From Sympetrum striolatum (taxonomy: Eukaryota > Arthropoda > Insecta > Odonata > Libellulidae), in assembly GCA_947579665.1 (NCBI GenBank), contig OX388351.1, positions 3,410,001 through 3,474,000 of the forward strand: a stretch of 64,000 nt of DNA. The letters run 5' to 3'. The first letter of the stretch is position 1. Every line of letters starts with the position of its first letter. This document shows, piece by piece, positions 44,636 through 56,877 of this stretch. Under the pieces are notes generated by a model. That model saw only the letters and a program-made list of their open reading frames with translations. It was not told where the DNA came from and searched no databases. A program made the translations under genes and the position numbers.

Positions 44636-45724
44636 TATATATAGAGAGGATACAAAGTCACAGGCTAAACCACTAGCGTCAATGGCTTGAAATTTTTACG
44701 ACATATTGGCCATAACGTATAACCTCCAGAAAAATTGCGATTTTGAACCTCGATGTCATGGGTTCGATTCCAGAGGGCCTCAAAATCCCGATTTTTCCCG
44801 TTTAAATGCATTGCTTTGATTTTCGGGAATTTAAAAAAAATACTTTCCGGAAAGGTAGCGAATCAAAACTCAAGGAGTCTATATATATGGTCATGATCTA
44901 TCGAAAACATAAATGAGATTTACGGAAAATATGCTGGGTTCGATGCTAGGTTGGGGCAAAAATCGGCCGTTTAAATTGCATTGTGGCGATTTTTAAGATT
45001 TTTTTTGGACCCTTTCCCGATGGCATGGAAACTTGAAATTTGGCGTGGAGTTGAAGATCAATAATAAATTTCAGGATCAAATTCTTAATATTCGCTGATG
45101 GTCCTAGGTTCAATCCCAGAGGGCCATTTAAATTCCTCAATGCATTTCTTACGGAGATAACGGAAACAAATTATAGGTACTTCCCGGCACGATAAAGACT
45201 ACAAACTTTGCACAAAGAAAGATTAAGTGCATACAAATCAAACTGAGCATTCCCAGCTGTCAATGTGACCTGGGTTCGACACCAGGGGTCTCTATAATCA
45301 GTAACTGATCCGATTTTCAATAATTATTTTGAACCCTTTCCCAACAATACAGAAACTTGAAATTCGGCACGTAGATAGAGATCATAAATACCTTTTATAA
45401 ACATTTTTTAGATTTCCAAGAACGTCCTTGGTTCGAATCCAGAGAGCCATTTACATTCGTGAAAATTAGAACGTCTTTTGAGGCAGTTGTAGCACATATT
45501 TCAGCTTGAATTTTCACACATAGTTAGAGATGGCGATGTTCTATTGTGCTGCATAGAAATTTCACCAAAAAGACCCGGGTTCGATGCCAGACGATTAAAT
45601 TGAACCGAATTTTAAGAATATTTTCAATCCTTTTTTTTCTTTCCGGGACCGTCCCGATATAATGCCGTTATGAAATTAGTGTTGTCGAACTGCTTGCAGT
45701 ATGCAAGCTACATTTTACTCGTAT
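44636..45724 (-). repeat. B-box-module repeat, copy 3 (inverted)
   Basis: Here the B-box words read on the + strand: GGTTCGATTCC (44761), GGTTCGATGCT (44937), GGTTCAATCCC (45107), GGTTCGACACC (45273), GGTTCGAATCC (45430) and GGTTCGATGCC (45578). Spacing is 176, 170, 166, 157 and 148 bp. An A-box-like TAG(A/T)TAGAGAT lies 57-58 bp upstream of the last two. The copy ends CTACATTTTACTCGTATA. It forms a long inverted repeat with copy 2. Confidence 0.85.
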
Positions 45725-45742
45725 ATTCATATATATATATAT

Positions 45743-46490
45743 ATAGAGAGGATACAAAGTCACAGGCTAAACCACTAGCGTCAATGGCTTGAAATTTTTA
45801 CTACATATTGGCCATAACGTATAACCTCCAGAAAAATTGCAGTTTTGAACCTCAGTGTCATGGGTTCTTGGTTAGATCCCAGAGGGACATTTAAATTCCT
45901 CAATGCATTTCTTATGGAGATAACAGAAAAAAGTTTTAGGTACTTCCCGGCATGATATCGACTTCAAAATTTGTATGAAATAAGATGAAATCCTAATAAG
46001 TCATACTGTGCATTCACAGGTACCAATATTTCCTGGGTTCGAACCCAGGCGTCTCTACAATCAGTAAAATATCCGATATTGAAGAATTAATTTAAACCCC
46101 TTCCCAATGATATTAAAACATGATATTAGGCAGATAGAGAACATAGTTAAAATTCAAAAACATGTTTTAGATTTCCTGGATCGTCCTTGGTTCGAATCCA
46201 GAGAGCCACTTACATTATTAAAAAGTAGAATGTCGTTTGAGGCAGTTGGAGCCAACATTTCTGCTTGAATTTTCACACATAGTAAGAGATGGTGATATTC
46301 TGTTGTGCTGCATAGTAGGTTCACAGTAAAGACCCGGGTTCGATGCCAGACGATGGAATTTCAGGGAATTTTAAGAATATTTTCAATCCCCTTTTTTTTT
46401 TCTTTTGAGGGCCGTCCCGATATGATGCCGACATGAAAATAGTGTTGTCGATCTGCTTGCAGTATGCAAGCAACATTTTACTCGTATATA
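45743..46490 (-). repeat. B-box-module repeat, copy 4 (inverted, internally deleted)
   Basis: Direct relative to copy 3 but only about 750 bp. Sequence matching the second module and part of the third is missing after the first B-box (near 45870, itself degenerate). Remaining B boxes lie near 46036, 46191 and 46338. Confidence 0.8.
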
Positions 46491-46676
46491 TATATATATA
46501 TATATATGATATGTGAATGAATCCGGAGAAGCATCTATATATAATAGATACTTTTAAATTGATATATTTTGAGTATTAAAATATTCAATTCCTACTGGAC
46601 ATATTTCAACTTTAAGCGATTTATTGGAGTTCTTTTCTGAATCATAGTAACTTTTTCATTGAACTTTACAATCCTT

Positions 46677-46742
46677 TATAGCAAATAATTTATAAGCAGG
46701 CTAGATCTAGCCTGTTTATAAATTTATTATTATTTGCTATAA
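46677..46742. repeat. Long near-perfect palindrome (~66 bp)
   Basis: Centred on GGCTAGATCTAGCC with arms ATAGCAAATAAT and ATTATTTGCTAT and inner TTTATAA/TTATAAA. Apart from a few mismatches and a small insertion in the right arm the whole segment is self-complementary. It could extrude as a cruciform or be a minimal foldback element. Confidence 0.8.
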
Positions 46743-48171
46743 GTAGACTTACTGCTCTAGAGGTACATTTTGGTTATGATTGGGATTTGATAAATGGTAC
46801 AGAATTTCAAAATAAACAAAGTACCCACATCCTTCTTTGGTTGCATTCAATTAGTATATGGTCACTTACATTACTAAGTATTTTTATTTTCTAATTTTCT
46901 CACATACTCTTTTATTAAACAATTTGACCTAACTTCTTGAATTGTAATCACTCATCTATAGATCTATAGCCCGGTGTGGGCCTTGGCTTCCATTATGTGC
47001 CTACTCTTGGCTTTACTCTTTGCTTTCTCTCCCAATCCTCCAGTTCTGATTGTCTTCAGGCCCTCTTCAACATCTTGTAGTTTGTGTGGTCTTCCTCCTA
47101 TCAACTTACTACTCATTAACAATTTTGGCATTCTGCACTATTCCATCCATTCAAGATGGCCCATCCATTACAGTCATATTGACTTGGAGAACCTAACTAT
47201 ATCCTTCTCTTCCAATATTCAATTTATTTCCCAGTTCATTCTGATTCTACACCTTTCCCCCTAATTCTAGAATTGGACCATCATTCTATTATCTGATACT
47301 CTTCTTCTAAGACTTCATAATTTTTGTTCTTATGAGAGTTTACTTTTGGATGCTATGCTTTGCAAGTGTGTTTTACTGCTTGATTAAACTTTCATTTTCA
47401 TTGCTGAGCTGCTCCACAGTTTGTATAGTATTTTTCAAATGATCCTATTCTTTCATTGAAGTATTATCATCCTACACTGTTGATTTTTGTCTCCTAAACC
47501 TGATCTACCTTTGAAGCATAATGTATCTATTCTTATTTTTATCTGTTGCAGCTTTGTACTTGCAATAGAACCATTCTCCATACCTTTTTAGTTGAACTTT
47601 GCCAATTGTATCATTTCATGTACCAATACCATTTTACCTTGTACCATGTCATTTAGGATTTTTTTTATTCAATATGCACTTTATTTTAATATTTATATGT
47701 TATATGCTCAAAAGATTCTCAAAATTTACTGTTTAATCAAGATCTATTTCTGTGGATTGTCTATTTTACTATTGACTGTTTCCAAATTGTCATTTTTTCT
47801 GTCTTTGGGAGGTTTTCTGGGGGATTTTCCTCCCAGCTTAGGGCAAATGTCAGGTAGTATGTCTCCTAAAACAAATTAGAATAAAGTATGAAAATGTATA
47901 TCGTATAGTTTGGATTAATTTACTCCCACATTCTTATAGTTTCACTTACTTAAGAATAAGATTTTTGACTTACAGATCCTTCCTACCTAAATATATCCAG
48001 AATGCGTCTTAGTCAGCAGTAGAACAGAAAATGAATACTTCTAGAATTTATCAATCTTAAAATAATTATGTTAGCTATTTAAAACTTCCAAATAGATGAA
48101 AGATTTCATGTCATGGTGGTTTGTAGGTAAAAAGGATAAAATGGGAAAGTCTGATATTTTTAAGACTTTAT
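46743..48171. other. AT-rich gene-free stretch
   Basis: Only short + strand open frames (about 95 codons at 46974 and 47592), leucine/phenylalanine-rich and without recognisable domains. Codon content reflects the T-rich base composition. Confidence 0.4.
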
Positions 48172-51100
48172 TTAATGTTTCCTTTTAATCTGGCCACCAA
48201 GGAAGACTTCGTAAGAAAGCTCTCTTGTTCTCCTCCCCACCACACCAGGACGCCAACCAGGTTCGCGTTTGTTTTGCACCCATACTTCATCCCCTTGGCT
48301 GAACGAACGTTCTCTAACATTTTTATCATGGTATGTCTTCTGATTCCACAGCTCGGTCTCCATTTTGTTCCTTGGGTCTGGCTTCAAGCGACCCAACCTT
48401 GTTGGAAGACGATGGCCCAAGAATAATTCGGCTGGTGCTTTTCCTGTTGTTGCATGTGGTGTATTGCGATATGAAAGCAAAAATCGCTGTAGCCTCAATT
48501 CATAATCACCTGCATCATACTGGGAAGACAGGAATCGTTGTTTAAATGTTCGTACAAATCGCTCAGCTAACCCATTGGTTTTTGGGTGATAAGGTGCTGT
48601 GCGAATATGTTTCACCCCATTGAATTCACAGAAATTGCGGAACTCCTCCGAGGTAAAGCTTGTCCCATTATCAGATACTAGCTGTCGTGGAACCCTGGCG
48701 AAAAGTTGTTGAAGTTCCTTTATCAGCTGTAGACTGGTGATATCCCTCATTGGCACAACTTCAACCCATTTTGAGTTTGCATCAACCAAAATTAGCCATT
48801 GTTTCTCTTGAAAAGGGCCTGCAAAGTCTACATGGACTCGTTCCCATGGCCGCTCAAAGATATTCCATGAATATCGCGGTACTTCCGGTTCATGGCCTTG
48901 ATTCTCTTGGCATGCCTGACATCTCTTAACCCAGTCGTTAATGTCCTGATCCATCTTCGACCACCATGCATAGAACCGTGCCAAACTTCTCATTGCTGCA
49001 ATTCCTGGATGCCCCTCGTGAAGTGCTGTCAATATGCCTCTTCGTTTAGCTATAGGTATCACCATGCGATTTCCCAAAAATACAATCCCCTCTTCTACCG
49101 AGATTTCTTCTCTTCATTCGTAGAAGGACTTCAACTCAGCCTCGTGGTTAAGAACTGGCCATCCTAGGCCCACAAATCATTTGATTTTGGACAATATCGG
49201 GTCCCTGGCTGTTGCTTGTTTCAACCTCTTGGTCAACAATGCCAAATCCTCAACCTTATTTTCTATGAGCAGATTCACAAAATTACTTTCTCGTGATGAT
49301 CTTGTTGTGGTGGGCATTGGCAGTTGGGATAAAGCGTCCGCACATTAGTTCTCCTTGCCTGGTTGGTATTCCACCTTGTAATTATACTCATTCAAATACA
49401 AGGCCCAACGTTGCAATCGATTGCTTGCGACCTTTGGCAGATCCCGGTTTACTCCAAAGATACATTCCAATGGCTTATGGTCCGTCTTGAGCGTAAATGG
49501 TCGCCCCCACAAGTAGTTGTGGAACTTTCCAACTCCAAATAAAATGGCCAGTGCCTCTCGATCAATAGTAGCATAATGATGCTCCGTGTCGGTCAACGTA
49601 CGTGATGCATTGGCGATAGGCCGATCTAGACCAGTAGCCATCGTCTGGAATAAGACTGCCCCCAATCCACGTTCGGAAGCATCACATGCCAGTACCAACG
49701 GTCTAGTCTCATCATAGGGAACCACCGTTGCTTGGCTTGAAAGCAAATCCTTTGCTTTCTTGAAAGCCTCCTCATGTACTTTCGTCCATTCCCACTTTCA
49801 ATGTATGCTGGTAAGTTGATGCAAGTCAGCACAGCAAGCATGAAGCTGTGGGATGAACCGCTCGTGGAAGTTGATGGACCCCAGAAATGCTCGTAGTTCC
49901 TTGACATTTCTTGGTGCTGGCGTCTTCTTAATAGCCTCCACCTTTTCCTCTGTCGGATGTATTCCATGCTGGTCAATGCAATGGCCCAAGTAATTGGCCG
50001 ATTTCTGTGAAAACCGACACTTTGTCTGTTTCAGCCGCAAACCTGCCTGCTTGAGTTGTTTGAAGACTTCCCGTAGATTTCGCAGGTGTTCTTGTCACGT
50101 CTGACCAGTGACGATGATGTCATCTAGCAGTGTACCAGTGCAGTTGATCCCCTGCAGCAGCTCATCCATGTATCTCTGGAAAATGAGCGGACTGGCTGAC
50201 ACTCCAAATTGCAACCTTTTATATCGAAAATACCCCAAATGGGAGGCGATGATCAGGTACTTCTGGCATTTCTCCGCCACTTCCATTTGTAAATACGCAT
50301 CCTTCAGGTCCATGACAGTGAATTCTTCACCCTTTGCAATTTTTGCTGTTAACTCTTCGAATGTGGACATTAGATGTTGATCTGGAATAAGGTTTGGGTT
50401 GAGCGTGACTCGGAAATCTCCACAGATCCTAACAGCTCCATTTCCCTTGTCTACATTGACAGTTGGCGTTGCCCACTCGATAGGTGTTGTTGCTGGATCA
50501 ACCTTTTCAATGATTCCCGCTGCTTCCAATCGTCACAACTCAGCTTCGACTGGCTTCTTAAACGCAAACGGCACTCTTCTTGCTGCAAACGCTCGTGGTT
50601 TCGCATCCAACCTTAGATGCAGCATTGCTTGGAGTCCCTTGATTTGCCCCAGCTTGTCTTCAAACAGCTCTCTAAATTCTTCGAGGAGTTGTTTGACATC
50701 CACTGGCAACTCGTCTTGGACTTCCATTGCTGGCCTTGGTCTATCCTTGCAGTTCAGTTGTTGCTGGTTCCCTTGCATAACTGAATAAACGCCCTTGGGT
50801 AGTCGCATCTTTAACACCCGAATCCACGGCAGCCTGAATAATGGTTTATCATCTTGATCCACGACCACCAACGGTAGTAAAAGTGTCCGTTTCCCATACT
50901 GGACATCCAACATTGCCCCTTGACATCCAGTACTTTGCCGCCATACGCTGTCAATCGCCCAGCTGGTTCCAACCTTGAACAGCCCAGCGTGACCCACAGG
51001 TCCTTGCTGACGATCGATTGTGCTGCTCCCATATCGAAATCCATTGTTATAGGACGCCCATTGATGTGGACCTGGATCTTGGCCCTCGACATGACACTAT

Positions 51101-51597
51101 GCACAGTTGTGACAATACCGAGTTCTTCGGCCTCACCTCCTCCACTGCTCCTTTCATTCTGGACGCACTTGACCATTTTTTGTTTTGGCTTCCCCTTCTT
51201 GAAGCATTTCTTCTGGAAATGGCCCTTCTTTCCGCACTCGTAGCATTCAGCATTTTTGGCTGGACACTCTTCCTCTTTTCCAAGGTTCGCACGGCCGCAC
51301 TTGCCACATTCCCTTATCGCCTTCAACCTAGACGATTTAGAACCTTTTTCTTCCTCACGTTTTTGTCCCTTTGATCCGTGAAATCCAGGCCATTGAACCT
51401 TCTGGATTGCTTGTGATGTATTATTTCCTCCTTGGACTTTATTCTCGGCGCGTTCCATTTTTAACGCTAGATCGAACACCTCCTGGAAGCTGACCTTGCT
51501 ATTGTTGGCGTCATCCTTCCTTCCACCTGGCCACTTCTGCCGCATTTCCATTTGTACATTGGCGTGGCGAATTCTAGCGGCAAACCTATCGCGCAGC
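48172..51597 (-). pseudogene. Decayed Ty3/Gypsy retrotransposon (gag-pol remnant, K02A2.6-like)
   Basis: On the - strand, from 51597, in order. A gag tail has a CCHC knuckle (CYECGKKGHFQKKC, about 51250-51210). The protease has MDFDMGAAQS where DTGA is expected. After a one-base frame change near 50915, pol runs in a single frame to 48172 but is cut by about six stops (50530, 50092, 49795, 49342, and two between 49100 and 49175). RT has LLDDIIV, RNase H has ACDAS, and integrase has HVDFAGP, VSDNGTSF and ERFVRTFK, so the D, D and E are kept. No LTR is seen downstream, and the 5' end of gag is cut off at the TGTATACA array. It is not functional. Confidence 0.9.
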
Positions 51598-51599
51598 AT

Positions 51600-51835
51600 G
51601 TATACAAATTGTGCACAATTTTTATACAGTGTGTACAAATTTGGATGTGAACAATATGTATACAATTAGTATAAAATTGTACACATTGTAAACAATTTTT
51701 ATACAGATTGTATAATTTTTATACAGTGTGTACAAATTGTATACAGTGTATATATTGAATACAGTGTGTACAAATTGTATACTGTGTACAATTTGTATAC
51801 ATTGAATAAGATTATTTTGCGCTGATACGTATCAT
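51600..51835. repeat. Left subterminal array of TGTATACA/TGTACA words
   Basis: About 230 bp dominated by TGTATACA, TGTGTACA, AATTGTATAC and TTTTTATACAG, many self-palindromic, roughly every 15-20 bp. It starts exactly where gag similarity stops and ends before the polyadenylation signal of the BEN gene. Confidence 0.8.
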
Positions 51836-51896
51836 TGAGTACACAATTATATAGGGGTGCTTGAATCATGACAAATGCAACTTAGAATCATCCGCA

Positions 51897-51902
51897 TTTA
51901 TT
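51897..51902 (-). terminator. Polyadenylation signal of the BEN gene
   Basis: AATAAA on the - strand (TTTATT on +), about 55 nt after the BEN stop codon at 51955-51957. Confidence 0.6.
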
Positions 51903-51954
51903 AATATATCATACAAGTGACATTCACATTTATAAAAATGACAGTTTAACATTG

Positions 51955-54900
51955 TCACACATTTTCCTCCTCCCTCCCAACATTTACTTCCAGCATCACT
52001 GCTGGAGTTAACAACCTCCTCAACTCATTTAAACGCCGACCCATTGCTGCTACCAGGTCGGCATTTTTCAATGGGCCTCCGCCCTTTTCTGCGTTGACGT
52101 TGTGGATGAAAGCTGGAAAAATAGTAACAATAGGTGCATGAGTTATAGTGAGCCACAAATGGGGTTCAAGGGAAAATTTCTGAGGAAAGGCAAGATCGGA
52201 AAGCCAATTTAGGGGGGAAATGACGCATAATGTATTTAAAGAAGCAACAATGTCCAAATAGAGGCAATACTTGAGTAATGGACTCATGGGATTTCATATT
52301 ACAAATGTGTAACCAAGGCTAAGAGTAGGGATATGGAAATTTAATTAAATATTAACAAAGTTAATAAAATTTATTATTTGATTGCTTAATAAACTACTTA
52401 TTTAATAAAATTTAATAAACTACTAATTGCTTATAAACTACAATGCCGCTATGGTAATTTTGATCGGAGTTCTGATTTTATAGAACCACAAGCCTTAATA
52501 CTTTATCATAAAAGCATGTTTACTTTTTCCCTACATTAATGATGGCATTATGGTGGCGTAAAACTTTTTTATAGGTCCATTACTTATTTTTTTAAATTCA
52601 GTACCACCTACAACATCTGTGCAGCCATATTGATAATCATTAGTCATGCCAGTACTTCAGAATGGTTTAATTATATCAAGTTTCTCTAATAAATGTAACT
52701 CCCCTTCTTCCCTCATTTGGTCCAAAATCCAAAATTATTAAGTATTAAACTCTAGTAAGTATTTCTTAAAATAAACTTCCTACAATGACATCAAAGCAAT
52801 ACCTATTAAAATAGAATAATGTTCTCAAGATTTATCAATTGCACTCAATATGACTGCTTGGGCATTCTAGCTAGGAAGGCGGGTTCAGGCATTCTAGTGT
52901 TAAAAAGATCCATGCGTTGAAAGAAAAGGCAGTTGCGATGTGACTTCATTGCAAATAAATATTGTTTTAACACTTTTTAGAAAATGCTTCTCTGCAATAT
53001 GAGGCAGCTAGCGCAGATATAGTTGCAGCAAGTATGCATGTACTATTAACTACAATTAAAGATATTCATTAATTTCACTTCTGGACACTTTCATGAACTT
53101 ATCCATAACCCTGGGATAACAAACTTATACATATTTTTGAAAAGCAAACAAAGAATGATAAACTGGTGGTGAACTATCCATATACTTACAAAGAATCGCA
53201 GCGATTCCATCTGAATGGAGAGAATCCCTCCTTTCCGCTCTGTAGGAGCCATTGCACTTCTGTCCCCTCACCGAGCACAGCCTAAGTGCTTCATCTGTAA
53301 ATACCTCCTCCAATAGGTTCCTCGCTATTGCTGTCGAGGAGAGATTACTCTTAGACAGCATGGACCTTGTGTGTCTCCTTATATATACAGCTGTACCTGT
53401 TATTAGTCGTTCATTCTGAAAGGAAAATTGCATTGTTAGCTTTAAACCATACATATTCATGTTACGCACAGAAAATAAACAAGATACTGAGTAATTTGTA
53501 TGTCAGGACACTTCAAAACAAAATTCCTGATGCTCAAAATAGTTAAGAATCAAAAGTTAACATTTTAATTCAAGAATAATTAATAAAATGAGGAGAGGGA
53601 AAAAACATTTTGAGGTGAAAAATACTTCAAAATGTGTATACAAGGTTTAATATTTAAATATAATCCAATTAAAAATTGATAGAAATATTTGACAACATCG
53701 AGATTGGGTAAACAGCTGACTGGGACATAGCATTGCCACAACCCCCACAGCATAATGGCTGCTGTAGAAAACTGGAAGTATGTTTTTTAACTTAAGTACT
53801 GACGTTAACATATTGAAAACCCCTTCCAAAAAAAAAATATGTAGAGAGCGTCAATGTCTATGCTATGCTGTGCTCATTTTTCAATGACATATTTCGAGCA
53901 AAATTTGAGATAAAAAAGTTTTACAAGGGAAGGTCACAATTCTCCCATAAAGATCATGGATTTCAACGTGAAAATCCATCCTTTTCAAATCCATATATCT
54001 TTTTTAGATGGCCACAGACAAAGTAAAAATATATAAATAGAAATACGTAATATATACGAAATAAGTGAAATTTTTCACTGTTCGATAGGAAAAATTATGA
54101 GCAATGACATGTATCAAAATGAGATTCTCGGGCATGCCTGAAACGATGGTTCCTCCTTAAGAGAAAGAGTTGTTCCTGGAGTGGAAGTTCCAGATGAATG
54201 AATGTGTAGCAAAAATATTAACCAGCTTTCACAAGAAACCTTCGAAAATATCCATCATGTCTTCTCTTTGTAACCACAATCAATATACCTTTCTAACTCA
54301 TCAGTATGAACATAGAAATAACAATTAAAAGGGAAAATGATAAAAATTGTAACCTCAGGATCATCCTTATAGCGGAGATGGGGATCTTCAGCTCTCTTAA
54401 CAGGTGCATTGATTCTGAAAAATGAAGGAATTATGTCAAGGCACCAGCCACTGCAAAAATGTTCAATGTTATTAATGTGCCAAATGAAATATGTGGATGT
54501 CATAAAACTTGCGGTCCTATATTGCAAAATATCTGAACTATAACACTCATGGGAAGTAACAAGTTCCCATTGAAAACAAATAATAAGCAATGGGTTTAAT
54601 GGAATATTTATGGCACACAGGGATATATAAGTTATATACATGTAAATAATACGTTTTTAAAAAATCCAACTTCCTCCGCAAAAATCCTTTCAGCAAAATA
54701 GAGGTATTACAAGCTGAGGGGATATGGGAAATCTCAAAACTGAGAGCCCATACAGGTCTGCCCATGTGTCATTTGCGGACATGAAAACATTAATTCAAAG
54801 TAGGAAGAAACCAACACCCTGCCTAATTGCACCCGACAATGAACAAGTAAGTAATCACTCATGACATGTGGTAAATTAGTCAACCTCTTAAAACACTTCT

Positions 54901-55989
54901 AAATTAAGGTTAAATTAATAATGTCACTGCGGAAATGAATTAAAAAAACCAGTGTATCCTATGACCAGACTCACCGAAGGCTTCATCCCTCTGGCGTTTA
55001 TACTTCTCCACCTCTTTGTGAAGCCGCATATTCTCCCTCAATAATTCCTCCCTTGTCAGCATATTTGTGAATTGGCCTTCGTCATCCTCGGAGGCGTTAA
55101 TTTCCTCAAGTAACTCCTTCGCAGACTTCTCGAAGACTCTCCTCCTCTTCACAGCATTATCCTGCAAATCCAGAAATGACAAATTGTAACCCTCATTTAC
55201 TCCCGGAAAAATCAAGGGAGGGCTATATCCTCATTGAAACGATTCATGGAAATACTTTTTCAGAAAATTATTACGCATTTTCCCTCAGAGAGCATTTTAT
55301 AGACATGGATGGCACTGAGCATGTGATAATTTCGTAAAATTCTGAGGCTAACAGTTTCCTTTAGGATGATCAACATGAAAGGACCTGATTCCAAGGGATA
55401 AATGATCATATAACGACAGCGAATTAACACCCAACGATCACCTGTACTACACAAGCGCATACGAGGCAAACGAGGGATATAAGCTCCCGACAACCAAACC
55501 TAAGATAAGATGAAATCCGAGGAGCAGGAAGGTAGACTAGAAGTAGGTAACAGATTTCGTAACTCCTACCCATTCACATTTACTCAAACTAATCTAATCT
55601 TTAGCTAATATATTTCCAAATTTACTAAAACCACCTTGAACGTTCTCCTCCCAAAGTTTCTCCTGTCACTTCTTTCCTCCTCCTCCTCAGATTCTTCCGA
55701 TAGCTGCCTCCTAATTTGGGGCCGCTTTCCTTCACCAGGCTTGCACACCTCGCCTGTTTTTATGTACCTTTCCAAAACGGAGACGCACTCCGGCCTGGAC
55801 ACTGAAAGCATGAAAACGTTCATGTAATGCACATAGGATACAACTTCCTTTAAATAATCGTTACTGTAACTAAAAATAAACGTTTAAAATAAAAGAAATA
55901 TATCAAATATACTTACAAGACTTAAAAATTACCTCTCCTTCAAAGTCTTGCACCTCCTTGTTCTTTACCACACATCGTACTTTCACCAT
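51955..55989 (-). CDS. BEN-domain protein, coiled-coil/acidic N-terminal half (spliced)
   Basis: Likely exons (- strand): 55989-55917, 55801-55635, 55161-54975, 54414-54354, 53415-53190, 52112-51955. Most donors are strong (GTAAGT at 55916 and 53189, GTGAGT at 54974) and acceptors follow pyrimidine tracts. Exon 2 has an acidic run (EESEEEEERSD) and exon 3 a coiled coil (REELLRENMRLHKEVEKYKR). Exons 5-6 hold a BEN domain with IARNLLEEVFTDEALRLCSV, then GQKCN, HSDGIAAIL and NADLVAAMGRRLNELRR. BEN domains bind DNA and partners such as histone-modifying factors. The protein is about 290 residues. Phases join for exons 1-2-3 and 4-5-6, but exon 3 to exon 4 is off by one nucleotide, so a small exon is missed or a frameshift exists. 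It is divergent from the transposase gene. Confidence 0.75.
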
Positions 55990-56435
55990 GTGCCCAATAG
56001 ATATGGTTTTAAAAGTGGCGAGGTCCACCAAATCCCCACTGCTGTGAACACTGGCTGTGTTCTCCTTTTCCCCAAAAAAACTCTACTACCACGAAGAACG
56101 GCATGGTATATTGAAAATAGAACGATTGAGGACTTTCTAGCTGGCACGTGAGTGAGAAGCGACGTGATCCACGTGATCAGTAACTGGTGGCGTCGTCTAT
56201 TGGTGGAGCAGCGAAAGCAAAAACAAAGGAAATAATATCGCGCGATCGCGTCGAGGTTGAAGTTGTTCCCCACTGAGTGTGCATTTGAAAGAGAAGTGAT
56301 AATTTATCGGCGTAGTTACTGAAATTGCCTTTATTAGTGCTAGTGAATTATTTTAAGGCTAAAAAAATAAATTACTTGTTGCCTTTGTTCATCACTCCTC
56401 AAACGAAAACCATCGCCTGCTCGATTTGTTGCGAT
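55990..56435. promoter_or_regulatory. Bidirectional promoter between BEN and transposase genes
   Basis: 446 bp separate the two start codons. It contains two CACGTG E-boxes (56145-56150, 56170-56175), an ATTGG (inverted CCAAT) at 56199-56203 and a CpG-rich palindrome CGCGATCGCG (56241-56250). It is much richer in CpG than its surroundings and has no clear TATA box. Confidence 0.55.
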
Positions 56436-56877
56436 ATGGATGACACGTGTACACCACCAATAAAGCGAGGTCGTTACCGGAAATACTTGAGGCAGGAGAC
56501 GTTGGTATGTATGGAATCTTCATTTTTGCAAAATATTTACTTTAAAGAAGATGTTATACTAATTTATAAAGTATTGGTTTCAAAAATGCTACTTTACCTC
56601 ATACATAACAGGTGCCCTTAACTACTCGGAGAAGACAAAGAGACTGGGAAGATATGAAGAGACTGGGAAGGTCGGACGTTTTTCCCTGTGAAGAATTTGA
56701 TCGCCTGCCTGATCCAGATCAAGGTACAGTTTCAAATTCACTACTCAATGGCATTGTTGAAGGAGGCCTAATCCATATCCATTCAGGCAGCCAAAGAAAA
56801 AATCTTAATTTTTTCATAGTCTCGGTTGTTATTGAATTTAACATATTTCAAACCTCAGGACGAAGTGAGTAACTTAT

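Noticed and set aside
42289..46490. Array of genuine tRNA genes, or a CRISPR-like array
   Set aside because: B-box words recur, but no segment folds into a full cloverleaf. The repeats are diverged transposon-type units in a eukaryote, with no short identical repeats and unique spacers.
54255..54765. The 128- and 72-codon - strand frames as separate proteins
   Set aside because: They span introns of the BEN gene. Only the 61-nt piece at 54354-54414 has exon-like borders.
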